DNA from: Allomuricauda sp.
Lineage (GTDB): Bacteria; Bacteroidota; Bacteroidia; Flavobacteriales; Flavobacteriaceae
NCBI GenBank assembly: GCA_003712125.1
Contig: RHLF01000002.1
Location: 1,054,001 to 1,118,000, forward strand
Direction of reading: 5' to 3'
DNA: 64,000 nt
In this document: positions 28,441-38,422 of the stretch, piece by piece
Layout of the letters: the number at the start of each line of letters is the position of its first letter
Position numbering within the stretch: the first letter of the stretch is position 1
The notes under the pieces: model-generated
Seen by the model: the letters and a program-made list of their open reading frames with translations, nothing else
Told to the model about the DNA's origin: nothing
The model's database searches: none
Translations under genes and position numbers: made by a program

Positions 28441-28956
28441 ATGCAAAAACTCAAAGAACGCTGGGAGATAAGCCAATCTTGGCAACTGCTTTTTCCAATT
28501 TTGGGCGCATTATTGGTGCTTCTCAGCGCATATACCATTGCAAGACGATTATTACATCTTTTTACACTCAATAACAGCTATTGGGAATGGCCCTTTACCC
28601 TTGCCCTAAGCGTATTGGGCTATTTTATAGGATTGCGTTTCTTTTTATGGTGTTTTAAAAAACTGGAAAACAAATGGGTCGTTTCACAAAAATGGGAGAT
28701 GATCGCCATTTTTATTGTATTTGCCATCACAGGAAGTGTTGCCGCAAAATTGGCAAAACCGTTGATGGATATGATTGGTCTGCAGCAAGCAAGTACCAAT
28801 GGTTGGATCTATTGGCCGTTGCGAATTTTGATCATTCTACCCATTTATCAGATCTTATTGGTCATTTTTGGATGGCTCTTTGGGCAATTCAAATTCTTCT
28901 GGGCATTTGAGAAAAAAATGCTAAAGCGCATGGGGCTAGGGTTCTTAATTAAGTAA
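28441..28956 (+). CDS. Conserved membrane protein (possibly DUF6787 family)
   Basis: MQKLKERWEISQSWQLLFPILGALLVLLSAYTIARRLL, several TM segments. Confidence 0.65.
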   Translation: MQKLKERWEISQSWQLLFPILGALLVLLSAYTIARRLLHLFTLNNSYWEWPFTLALSVLGYFIGLRFFLWCFKKLENKWVVSQKWEMIAIFIVFAITGSVAAKLAKPLMDMIGLQQASTNGWIYWPLRILIILPIYQILLVIFGWLFGQFKFFWAFEKKMLKRMGLGFLIK

Positions 28957-29012
28957 ATATTATAATTGCCTTAACATTGCAGGTTTTACCAAAAAAGTTA
29001 GCTTTGTGGCTT

Positions 29013-29312
29013 ATGGTTGCGAGAAAGTATTTTTTTACGCTTTTCTTTTTAGCCTTGATTACTTTCAAGGTCTCTGCCATGCACATCTATGCACATCATG
29101 CAGATGAAAACGATCACCACCAAGATTGTGAGTCTTGCGAAGATGCTATCTATTTTCAAAGTATAGGTTTCTCTACACCGGTAGAAATTGAACTGAATAT
29201 TGTTAGCCATATTTCTGAATTTAAGGAAATCAATAGCTATTACGAAACTCCCCGTATTACAGCCGTTTCTAAAAACTTATATTTAGTAAGGCCTCCTCCT
29301 CAACACATCTAA
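29013..29312 (+). CDS. Small exported His/Cys-containing protein
   Basis: MVARKYFFTLFFLALITFKVSAMHIYAHHADENDHHQDCESCEDAIYF; signal peptide followed by a putative metal-binding stretch; precedes a TonB receptor gene. Confidence 0.6.
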   Translation: MVARKYFFTLFFLALITFKVSAMHIYAHHADENDHHQDCESCEDAIYFQSIGFSTPVEIELNIVSHISEFKEINSYYETPRITAVSKNLYLVRPPPQHI

Positions 29313-29398
29313 GATTTTATCTTCAATCGAGTTCTTAAGCGCAGGGCTTAAACAAACAATTGTATTTCAACTACTTGTAGGTTATAATTTAACTATTA

Positions 29399-31813
29399 AT
29401 GAAGCTAAAGCTTCTTTTAATATTCATTTTTTTGGTTGTTCCATTATTGGTTATGGCACAAATTGACCCTTGCAGCTATGCTGTAAGCGGCAAGGTGCTA
29501 GATATCGATACAAAAGCTCCTATTCCAAATGCAGTTATTAAAGTTGATGGTACTGAAAAATATACTACGACAGATACAAATGGGAATTTTAAAATAGGGG
29601 GTTTGTGTTCTGAAAAGAATACATTGATCATCTCTTGTATAGGGTATGCCGATTCCACCAAAGATCATGAACACGATTCTGAGCTACACTTTTATCTAAC
29701 TCAAGAGGTGACAAATTTAGAAGAGGTAACGATTCAAGCCCAACGAGCCAAGGAAAAGGGGACAGAAACCATTTCGCAGGTAACCGTTGGAAAAGCAGAA
29801 ATTGCGAATAATCCGACCCAATCGCTGGCTGCCGTTATATCAAAAGAACAAGGAGTTACTTTTATTTCTACTGGTAATAATGTACAACTGCCAGTAATAC
29901 ATGGTTTGTACGGTAATAGAATTTTAGTTTTGAATAACGGCCTAAAACATGGTTTTCAGAATTGGGGTACCGATCATGCCCCAGAAATTGACATCACTTC
30001 AGCAAATAGTATTACGGTCATAAAAGGTGCTGCCGGGGTAAGATATGGCCCTGAGGCCCTGGGCGGGGCCATTATTGTCGAGTCAAATCCGTTGCTGTTG
30101 AACAATCCATTTTATGTGAATCTGGGAACAGGGTACCAAACCAATGGGCGCGGGTACAATGCAAATATTGAGATGGGTCAAGGAACTGAAAATTGGAGCT
30201 TTTTTGCCAACGGGAATTATACTAGAATTGGTGATAGAAATACCCCAGACTATAGTTTAACCAATTCTGGTAAAGAAGAAAGGGCATTTAGCTTCGGACT
30301 GCTTCATCATTTGAACCAATGGGATTTTAAAGTCAATTATAGTTTTGTAGACCAGAATTTGGCGCTTTTGCGATCTTCAATTGCCGATAGTCCTGACTCC
30401 TTTATTCGCGCCATCAATTCAGAAGAACCTATTATCATAAATCCATTCTCTTATGATATTAACCAACCTAATCAAACCACTCAGCATCATTTGGCCAAGG
30501 CAGAAATCAACTGGTGGTACGCTGATAACGCAAGACTAACACTGGTTGGGGGAATACAGCTAAACAAAAGGGACGAATTCGATGTTAGAAGAAATGCCAA
30601 TTTGCCCATAATTGACCTTGACTTGGTCACCTATGATTACCAATTGGAATGGAAGCACCCCAAATGGAGTGGATTGGATGGCTTGGTGGGGGTTCAATAT
30701 TTTACGCAGAATAATGATAACAACCCTGGCACGCAAACCACTCCTTTTATTCCCAATTACAATACCGATAGGTTCAGTGCCTTTGCTGCAGAGCGAATTG
30801 ATTTTGGCAAAAACACCATTGAAGCCGGACTTCGATTTGATTTTGAAACCAATGATGTCAGAGGCCGGGAAACCAATCAAGACATTTTTAGAGATAATTA
30901 CAATTTTACAAATTTTACAGGGTCCTTGGGCTATGTGCGGCAACTATCTGAAAATAGCACTTTTAGAACAAATTTAGGTACCGCATGGCGAACGCCCAAC
31001 ATGGAAGAACTTTTCAGTTTTGGGCAACATGGTTTTAAAACAATTTTTGGCTTATTACGATTTCAAGATAACAATGGGCAATTGAGCACAGATGAAGTTA
31101 TTCCTTTAGATGGTAGCGATGTTGATCCTGAGAGGGGTTATAAGTTTATCAATGAATTCCAAACAGTTAAAGATGGGAACACACACAACCTTACCGTCTA
31201 CTCCCATTATATTGAGAATTACATTTTTGACAGGCCCATAGGTGTCTTTGGAACTATTAGAGGTCCCATGCCCGCATTTTTCTTTGATCAAGTAGATGCG
31301 CTGTTTTTTGGTGCCGATTATACATGGAAAAAAGAATGGACACAACAGTTGTCAAGTGCTTTTGGTTTCAGCTTTTTATGGTCTGAAAATATTGGTGATA
31401 ACGACCCTTTGATTAACCAACCTCCCATTTCTACAAATATTGAGCTAAACTGGAACCAAGGGAAATTCTGGAAGTTTGAGACCTCGAATTGGAGCCTGCG
31501 ACCCAGCTATACATTTGAACAGTTTCAAGCACCAAGGACAATAACCCCAGAAAGTTTGGTGAATGGTTCGGCAACTTTGACCACAGATTCTGAAATATTT
31601 GACTTTGCAGATGCCACCGAAGGCTACTTCTTGCTAGATGTTTCGTGGTCTTTTGGTTTTAAAAACCTTGATGGAAGTATTGCGGTACAAAACCTTTTAA
31701 ATACCAGCTACCGCAATTACTTAAATGAGATGCGCTATTTTGCCGATGAGCCAGGCAGAAACATACTTTTTACATTGAATTATAGATTTAAATCAAAAAA
31801 CAAAAATGAATAA
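29399..31813 (+). CDS. TonB-dependent receptor with N-terminal carboxypeptidase-regulatory-like domain
   Basis: SGKVLDIDTKAPIPNAVIKVDGTEKYTTTDTNGNF; plug GLYGNRILVLNNGLKHGFQNWGTDHAPEIDITSANSITVIKGAAGVRYGPEALGG; beta-barrel ending in aromatic strand. Confidence 0.92.
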   Translation: MKLKLLLIFIFLVVPLLVMAQIDPCSYAVSGKVLDIDTKAPIPNAVIKVDGTEKYTTTDTNGNFKIGGLCSEKNTLIISCIGYADSTKDHEHDSELHFYLTQEVTNLEEVTIQAQRAKEKGTETISQVTVGKAEIANNPTQSLAAVISKEQGVTFISTGNNVQLPVIHGLYGNRILVLNNGLKHGFQNWGTDHAPEIDITSANSITVIKGAAGVRYGPEALGGAIIVESNPLLLNNPFYVNLGTGYQTNGRGYNANIEMGQGTENWSFFANGNYTRIGDRNTPDYSLTNSGKEERAFSFGLLHHLNQWDFKVNYSFVDQNLALLRSSIADSPDSFIRAINSEEPIIINPFSYDINQPNQTTQHHLAKAEINWWYADNARLTLVGGIQLNKRDEFDVRRNANLPIIDLDLVTYDYQLEWKHPKWSGLDGLVGVQYFTQNNDNNPGTQTTPFIPNYNTDRFSAFAAERIDFGKNTIEAGLRFDFETNDVRGRETNQDIFRDNYNFTNFTGSLGYVRQLSENSTFRTNLGTAWRTPNMEELFSFGQHGFKTIFGLLRFQDNNGQLSTDEVIPLDGSDVDPERGYKFINEFQTVKDGNTHNLTVYSHYIENYIFDRPIGVFGTIRGPMPAFFFDQVDALFFGADYTWKKEWTQQLSSAFGFSFLWSENIGDNDPLINQPPISTNIELNWNQGKFWKFETSNWSLRPSYTFEQFQAPRTITPESLVNGSATLTTDSEIFDFADATEGYFLLDVSWSFGFKNLDGSIAVQNLLNTSYRNYLNEMRYFADEPGRNILFTLNYRFKSKNKNE

Positions 31814-31936
31814 ACACCAAATTCTTAAAAAAAGAACAATGGGTACTAGAGCTCCTTGAGTTTGTTTAACCCATTCAATTATAAATACCATTAATAACAA
31901 AAACGATTAAACAAGTAAACTATTAAAAAAAGAACA

Positions 31937-32557
31937 ATGAAAACGATTGAACAATTCAGAACTTTAAGATTGATGGCCCTTTTATTTATGGGGATAGCCG
32001 TAATAAGCTGTAGCGATGACGATGATACCCCAGAAGAGGAAAATGAAGTGGAGGTGATTACCGATGTTACCCTGGTATTTACCAATACTGCTGATGCAAG
32101 TGATGTGGTGAGGGCTTCTGCGCAAGACCCAGACGGTGCAGGTATTCAAGAATTGGTAGTAGATCCAGCTGGGATTACACTTAGCACTGACGCCACTTAT
32201 ACCTTGACTTTCGAAATTTTCAACAATTTGGAAACTCCAGGTGAAGACATTGGAGAAGAAGTTGCCGAAGAAGATGATGAGCATCAAATTTTCTTCAGCT
32301 TTACCGATGGAGCATTTGCCAACCCAACCGGAAATGGAAATGTAGACAATGCAGGAGATGCTGTTAATTACAACGATCAAGATGGTAATGGAAATCCATT
32401 AGGCCTTTCCACTACTTGGACCACAGGCGCAAATCCTGTAGCTGGTGGAAACTTTACTGCTAGATTGCAGCATCAACCAGATATTAAATCGGCTACAACT
32501 GGAGCTGCTGACGGGGATACTGATTTCAACCTATCATTTGTATTGAACATTCAGTAA
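31937..32557 (+). CDS. Putative lipoprotein (type-1 periplasmic binding fold-like family)
   Basis: MKTIEQFRTLRLMALLFMGIAVISCSDDDDTPEEENE lipobox; acidic secreted protein downstream of the TonB receptor. Confidence 0.7.
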   Translation: MKTIEQFRTLRLMALLFMGIAVISCSDDDDTPEEENEVEVITDVTLVFTNTADASDVVRASAQDPDGAGIQELVVDPAGITLSTDATYTLTFEIFNNLETPGEDIGEEVAEEDDEHQIFFSFTDGAFANPTGNGNVDNAGDAVNYNDQDGNGNPLGLSTTWTTGANPVAGGNFTARLQHQPDIKSATTGAADGDTDFNLSFVLNIQ

Positions 32558-32575
32558 AAGTAATTGCACTATGAT

Positions 32576-32618
32576 AAAACTCCCATCTCCTATGTTTTGT
32601 AAGAGTGGGAGTTTTTTG
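32576..32618 (+). terminator. Probable terminator downstream of lipoprotein
   Basis: AACTCCCA...TGGGAGTTTTTT hairpin with T tract. Confidence 0.7.
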
Positions 32619-32657
32619 TTATAAATCCTTTCAGACTTCACCTAAACAAGAATATTT

Positions 32658-33374
32658 ATGATCAACACGAATAATCTCACAAAAAAATATGGTGAGCAAA
32701 CTGCGCTTGACCATTTAAATTTAGATGTCAAAGAAGGTGAGATTTATTGCCTTCTTGGGGCCAATGGTGCAGGAAAAACAACCACCATCAATTTGCTATT
32801 GGGCTTTGTTGAGCCTACCTCAGGAAGCGCATTCATCAACCAATTAAATGTAAGTGAAGATAAAAGGGCCACCAAAAGATTTCTAGCTTACATCCCAGAA
32901 AACCTCATGCTTTATCCTAGCTTGACGGCCCTTGAAAATCTAGACTATTTTGCTGGGGTTGCCGGAAAAAGACTATCACAAGACAATCTAAAAGGGTTTT
33001 TGGCAGAGGCAGGCTTGCAAACTGAAGCCTTTAATAAGCGCATCGCCACTTTTTCTAAAGGCATGCGACAGAAAGTGGGAATAGCTATTGCTTTGGCCAA
33101 AGATGCCAAGGTATTGTTACTGGATGAACCTACCTCGGGTTTAGACCCCAAGGCCAGTAATGAATTTGGCCTCCTGTTGCAGAAATTACGCGGGAAGGGT
33201 GTAGCCACCTTAATGGCTACACACGACATATTTCGCGCCAAGGAGGTCGCCACGCATATAGGCATTATGAAAGATGGGCAGTTAAAACAGCAATTCGTTG
33301 CCAATGACATATCCCTTTCCAAATTGGAGAAGGCATACCTCAACACAATGGAATATAACGAGGTCGGATCATGA
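32658..33374 (+). CDS. ABC transporter ATP-binding protein
   Basis: LLGANGAGKTTTINLLLGF, FSKGMRQKVGIAIALAKDAKVLLLDEPTSGLDP. Confidence 0.92.
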   Translation: MINTNNLTKKYGEQTALDHLNLDVKEGEIYCLLGANGAGKTTTINLLLGFVEPTSGSAFINQLNVSEDKRATKRFLAYIPENLMLYPSLTALENLDYFAGVAGKRLSQDNLKGFLAEAGLQTEAFNKRIATFSKGMRQKVGIAIALAKDAKVLLLDEPTSGLDPKASNEFGLLLQKLRGKGVATLMATHDIFRAKEVATHIGIMKDGQLKQQFVANDISLSKLEKAYLNTMEYNEVGS

Positions 33375-34777
33375 TTTTAAAAACTTTTCTAAAGGAAACC
33401 AAAGAATTGCTCCGCGAAGGTCGTGTGCGTATTTCGATTGTTATCGTACTACTACTGTTAGGAGTGGCTGTTTGGATAAGCACCAAACAGTATCAAAATG
33501 TAAATGAACAATACGCTGTTGCAAAAACAGCTGAAAGAGCAGTGTGGGACAACCAAGGTGAAAAAAACCCACATTCCGCTGCCCATTATGGCACCTATGC
33601 CTTTAAACCTAAATACCCCTTGTCATTGGTAGATCAAGGTGTGGATAAATATGCGGGAACCTCCATATTTCTAGAGGCCCATAAGCGCAACGAAGCCCAA
33701 TTTAGTGCGGCGGCGGATCAGACAGGTCTGGCGCGATTTGGGGATCTCACTCCAGATTTTATCTTACTTTTTATCATTCCCTTATTGATTATTCTTTTGG
33801 GTTATAACAGCTTCACAAAAGAAAGGGAAATGGGTACCTTAACCCTATTAAATAGCCAAGGAATTTCTCATCCAAAATGGATAATTGGCAAATGGGCGGC
33901 CCTCTTCCTTCCAATTTTTGTAATAACAGCATTGTTGTTTTTGATTGCCGGCCTTCTACTGGGTAATTTGGAAGATTTTGGGGTTTTTAATTGGTCTTCC
34001 CTAGCGATGATGTTTTTGGTCTATACCGTCTATTACATCGTTTTTATCAATGTTGTTCTTTTGATTTCCTCCCTCACCAAAAAATCAGGAATTGCCTTGG
34101 TCATTTCTTTATCGGTCTGGATATTGGCTTGTTTAGCTGCCCCAAAAGCAGCAAGTAACATTGCCGAAAGTAAACACCCCTACCCTACCCGCCAAGAATT
34201 CGCGGCCAATGTATTAAAGGATAAAAAACAAGGATTGGATGGCCATAACCCTTGGAGCAAAGAAGCCAAACTTTTGGAGGCGCAGGTGCTAAAGGAATAT
34301 GGGGTAGATAGCCTGCATCAACTCCCCTTTAATTTTAGTGCATATCGCACACAAAAAGGTGAAGAACACGAAGCCGAAGTTTACTTTAAACATTACAAAT
34401 TTCTTAAAGATCAATATGCCAACCAATCGAAGGTGTATAGCGGATTGGCTGCAATTTCACCTTATTTGCCAACACGATTTTTGAGCATGGCCCTGGCCCA
34501 TACCGATTATGCAACGCATTGGGACTTTGCCGATACTGCAGAGGCGTATCGCATCGCAACACAAGAATTTTTGAACAATAACACCGCACAAAACACCCAA
34601 TATGGCCAACGGGGTTATAAAGCAAGTGCGGATTTTTGGCAGCAGCTTCCCGCCTTTGAATATGACCCTCCCGAACTCAACACCATTTTAACCAAGAATA
34701 GGTCAAATATGATGGCATTGGGTATTTGGCTATTCGCCTCATTCGGATTGTTGCTCTTCACCACTAAAACCCTTTAG
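33371..34777 (+). CDS. ABC-2 type permease (DUF3526-like)
   Basis: TM N-terminus, large extracytoplasmic loop, C-terminal TM block; 4-bp overlap with the ATPase gene. Confidence 0.82.
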   Translation: MILKTFLKETKELLREGRVRISIVIVLLLLGVAVWISTKQYQNVNEQYAVAKTAERAVWDNQGEKNPHSAAHYGTYAFKPKYPLSLVDQGVDKYAGTSIFLEAHKRNEAQFSAAADQTGLARFGDLTPDFILLFIIPLLIILLGYNSFTKEREMGTLTLLNSQGISHPKWIIGKWAALFLPIFVITALLFLIAGLLLGNLEDFGVFNWSSLAMMFLVYTVYYIVFINVVLLISSLTKKSGIALVISLSVWILACLAAPKAASNIAESKHPYPTRQEFAANVLKDKKQGLDGHNPWSKEAKLLEAQVLKEYGVDSLHQLPFNFSAYRTQKGEEHEAEVYFKHYKFLKDQYANQSKVYSGLAAISPYLPTRFLSMALAHTDYATHWDFADTAEAYRIATQEFLNNNTAQNTQYGQRGYKASADFWQQLPAFEYDPPELNTILTKNRSNMMALGIWLFASFGLLLFTTKTL

Positions 34778-34779
34778 TT

Positions 34780-36210
34780 ATGTTGTCATATAATTTTAAA
34801 TATGAACTAAAGCTTTTATTGAGAAGCCGATGGATTCAATTGCTAAGCATTATTTTGCTGCTGCTCTTCGGTTTTTCCACATACAATGGATTGCAAAAGG
34901 TTGAGAAACGCAAAAATGACATTTTAGCGGCCAAAACTGAAATTCAAGAAAATGACGTCTTAATGCTGAAGCTACTTGATTCTGTAGAACGCGGAATGCA
35001 AGTAAACGTTCCCAGTTGGACCATTCCTTCAAGTCCCATGGCGGTTGGCAATTACCATCCCAGGGTGGCAGCTATGGAACCGCAACCCATGGCTTTTTTA
35101 GCCACAGGCCAAGCTGACTTGTTTACCCACTATGTTAAGCCTACGGTTGGTGGTGATGATGCGGCACTTAACTTTACTGAAATGACCAGCCCGGTACAAT
35201 TGCTTTTCGGCAGTTTTGATTTAGCATTTGTGATCATCTACCTATTACCCTTGCTGATAATCGCATTTTCGTACAATGTACTTTCTGCTGAAAAAGAATC
35301 AGGTTCGTTGCGCTTATTGGCGGCCCAACCCATTCGAATTCAAAATTGGGTTTTGCAGAAATTGGCCCTTCGGTTTTTTTGGTTATCGTTGTTGGTTATT
35401 TTCTCCTTATTAACTGTCTTCTTTCTATTGGGGTTAAGCCCTTTTGGTAATTCCAACACTTTTATTTCACTATTGGGTCTGATACTGGCTTATATGCTTT
35501 TTTGGTTTGCCCTTGCCTTTTTGGTCAACCTTTGGGTAGGCAGTTCCGCCAAAAATGCGGTATCCCTATTGGGCCTTTGGGTGGTGTTCGTATTATTGGT
35601 TCCGTCTGTTTTAAATCAATTGGGAAACACGATCTATCCCATGCCTTCGCGAAACCTAATGATCAATGAATTGAGGAATATGAAAGCTGAGGTTACGGAA
35701 AAACAGGATGAAATCTTGGATAATTTTTTGCGTGACCATCCCGAGTATGCCTTAAATGACAGTACACAAACCAGAGGATTTTACCACCGATTGATGGCTT
35801 CCAAAAAATTGGTGAAAGAAAATATGGAACCCATTCTTCAATCATTTGAAAAACAACTACAAAATCAACAGAACTGGGTTGAAAAGTTTAAATGGGTATC
35901 TCCGGCCATATTGGCACAGGAATCCTTAAATCAAATGGCAGGTACGTCAAAGGCCGATTATGAAAATTATAGAAAGCAGGTCATTGTGTTTGCCGAGGAA
36001 TGGCGCGAACACCTTTTGCCTTTTCTTTATAACAATCAAGATTTCTCATCAAACGACTATGCAAACCTGCCCAGTTTTAGGTATACCGAGCTAACAAGTG
36101 GTTCCCAAAAAGGGATTCCTATGCTGTTTTTGATTTCGTTTCTTTTGACAGCTGTAGGTTTGATATCCTCAAGGACACGAAACTCGAAGGAGGTCTTAAA
36201 TCAAGGCTAG
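34780..36210 (+). CDS. ABC-2 type permease (DUF3526-like), paralog of the preceding ORF
   Basis: Same architecture (FSYNVLSAEKESGSLRLLAAQPIRIQNWVLQKLALRF versus GYNSFTKEREMGTLTLLNSQGISHPKWIIGKWAALF). Confidence 0.82.
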   Translation: MLSYNFKYELKLLLRSRWIQLLSIILLLLFGFSTYNGLQKVEKRKNDILAAKTEIQENDVLMLKLLDSVERGMQVNVPSWTIPSSPMAVGNYHPRVAAMEPQPMAFLATGQADLFTHYVKPTVGGDDAALNFTEMTSPVQLLFGSFDLAFVIIYLLPLLIIAFSYNVLSAEKESGSLRLLAAQPIRIQNWVLQKLALRFFWLSLLVIFSLLTVFFLLGLSPFGNSNTFISLLGLILAYMLFWFALAFLVNLWVGSSAKNAVSLLGLWVVFVLLVPSVLNQLGNTIYPMPSRNLMINELRNMKAEVTEKQDEILDNFLRDHPEYALNDSTQTRGFYHRLMASKKLVKENMEPILQSFEKQLQNQQNWVEKFKWVSPAILAQESLNQMAGTSKADYENYRKQVIVFAEEWREHLLPFLYNNQDFSSNDYANLPSFRYTELTSGSQKGIPMLFLISFLLTAVGLISSRTRNSKEVLNQG

Positions 36211-36211
36211 C

Positions 36212-38419
36212 ATGGCACGGTTGGTTATACTTTTTCTCTTATGTGGCGTTTCGATTTGGGGGCAGCAAGACCAAACCGATAATTTCCCTCCCGCTGAACA
36301 TCCGATAGAAGTGGCTGTATCAAAGATTGAGGGTCAACTAAAGCTGGATGGAAAATTGGATGAAGCCGATTGGGCGAAAGCCTCTGTAACCGATGATTTT
36401 TTTAGAACTGAACCCCGACAGGGTGGACCCGTAAAATACAAGACCGAAGTACGTTTTTTATACGATGACAAAAACCTTTATGTAGGAGCCTTTTGCAAAG
36501 ACTCAGTGGGAATCAAAGGCATTCGGCTGCAAGATTTGAGAAGAGATTTTAACTGGGGGGAAAATGACCTGTTCGGGATCGCCCTCGACCCACAAAACTT
36601 AAAGCAGTATGCGCAAGGATTTCAAACCACACCCTATGGCAATCAAAGGGATTTTCAAAATTTCAATGGTAATAGTTTTGATACGGGCTGGAATACCCTA
36701 TGGCGGGTAAGAACGCAGCGAACAGCACAGGGCTACACCGTTGAAATGGCCATTCCCTTTAAGAGCCTGCGTTACAATCTACCTGAATCGGGCAATACCA
36801 TCGAATTGGGATTTACTTTGGTGCGCTATGCCCGTAGGGATGTCGAAGTTTCAACCTTTCCTGCAATTCCGCAATCGTTTACGCCCTATCGCATGACCTA
36901 TGCGGCAAAATTGACCGGTATTGAAGCCCCTCCTCCATCAACCAATATTCGGGTAGAACCGTATGCCCTTTACCAGTACGATGAAAATAAAACGGGAAAT
37001 CAATTGACGGACAAGTTAAACGATCCCAAAGTTGGAGTTGATGCCAAATGGGCCATTAATCCAAAAACAGTATTAGACCTTACCCTGAATACCGATTTTG
37101 CCCAGGCCGATGTGGATTTAGCTGTAAACAACTTGGAACGTTTTAACATCTTTTTCCCCGAACGAAGGCAGTTTTTCTTGGAAAATTCAGGAATATGGGC
37201 TGGTGGTTTACAGCGATCTATCCGACCATTCTTTAGCAGAAGGATCGGATTGCAAGGTGAATTCAATGCCATTCCAGCACCTATCGATGTCGGTGCACGT
37301 TTTACCCAACGTACTGAAAAAAGTGCCCTGGCAGGACTTTTTGTGCGCCAAAGGGAAACAGACAATTCTGCCGGTGCCAACTTTGGCGTTTTCAGATACC
37401 TCAAAAATTACGGTCGGGAAAACAATATTGGCTTGATGGTCACCCATCGACTCGATGATAGCTACGCTGACTTAGGAATTGAAGGCAACAACAATACGAC
37501 CATAACCCTTGATGGACAGATTCGACCTTCAAGTCAATGGGACATCCAATACCTGTTATCAACATCGATAGATGAATTGACTGGGGAAACCGGTTTCGCC
37601 GGACGCATCTTTGTAGGGAACGATAGCAATAAATACTACTATGGGTGGGTAACAGAGTATACCGATGCCAACTACAATCCACGTATGGGCTTTGTGCGCC
37701 AAAACAATGTCATACGCCATAACCCTGGCGGCTATTACATTTGGCGTCCCAAAAACATTGATTGGATTAGAAGGTGGGACCCCGGAGTCTTTGCCGATTA
37801 CAATCATGATGCGACCGATCCGACGCAATTTCAACAAGCAAGCCTATATATATTCCCAGTGTTTACCTGGTTTAAGGACAACAGTTTTTTAGAAGTTTCT
37901 ACCTCGCCAACCTGGCAAAACATCAATTTTAATTTTGCGCCATTAGGTATCGAAATTGAAAATGGCCGATATGATTATATCCGATATACCTTGCGATATT
38001 ACACCGACCTATCTAAAAAGATTTCGGGTGCGTTGCGCTATAATTTTGGTGATTTTTACAATGGTAACAGAAATACCATAACGGCTTCAGTGCGATTTGC
38101 ACCTGTCCCCAACACTTCGCTTACCCTTGACTACGAACACAACGATATAAATAATGTCGGGCTTCTTTCAGAAAATTTAGAAACCGATTTATATACAGCC
38201 AATCTTCGGTTGGCTTTGAATCCAAGGGTACAGCTATCGACTTTTTATCAATACAACAGTTTTAACCAACAGGGCCGATGGAACGTGCGTTTCAGTTGGG
38301 AATACATGCCGCTGTCGTTTATTTATCTGGTATTCAATGATACCCAAACCGACATCTTTGACCCTGTTCAACAAAGCACGCAGTTTATAAGCAAGATTAC
38401 ATTGCTTAAGCAGTTTTGA
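36212..38419 (+). CDS. DUF5916 / CBM9-like domain outer-membrane-associated protein
   Basis: KLDGKLDEADWAKASVTDDFFRTEPRQGGPVKYKTEVRFLYDDKNLYVGAFC ... RFNIFFPERRQFFLENSGIW. Confidence 0.82.
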   Translation: MARLVILFLLCGVSIWGQQDQTDNFPPAEHPIEVAVSKIEGQLKLDGKLDEADWAKASVTDDFFRTEPRQGGPVKYKTEVRFLYDDKNLYVGAFCKDSVGIKGIRLQDLRRDFNWGENDLFGIALDPQNLKQYAQGFQTTPYGNQRDFQNFNGNSFDTGWNTLWRVRTQRTAQGYTVEMAIPFKSLRYNLPESGNTIELGFTLVRYARRDVEVSTFPAIPQSFTPYRMTYAAKLTGIEAPPPSTNIRVEPYALYQYDENKTGNQLTDKLNDPKVGVDAKWAINPKTVLDLTLNTDFAQADVDLAVNNLERFNIFFPERRQFFLENSGIWAGGLQRSIRPFFSRRIGLQGEFNAIPAPIDVGARFTQRTEKSALAGLFVRQRETDNSAGANFGVFRYLKNYGRENNIGLMVTHRLDDSYADLGIEGNNNTTITLDGQIRPSSQWDIQYLLSTSIDELTGETGFAGRIFVGNDSNKYYYGWVTEYTDANYNPRMGFVRQNNVIRHNPGGYYIWRPKNIDWIRRWDPGVFADYNHDATDPTQFQQASLYIFPVFTWFKDNSFLEVSTSPTWQNINFNFAPLGIEIENGRYDYIRYTLRYYTDLSKKISGALRYNFGDFYNGNRNTITASVRFAPVPNTSLTLDYEHNDINNVGLLSENLETDLYTANLRLALNPRVQLSTFYQYNSFNQQGRWNVRFSWEYMPLSFIYLVFNDTQTDIFDPVQQSTQFISKITLLKQF

Positions 38420-38422
38420 TGC

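Noticed and set aside
28957-29012. Zur-like site upstream of the small His/Cys protein and TonB receptor
   Set aside because: The ATTGCC...ATTGCAGG sequence has no matching inverted arm; too weak to call.
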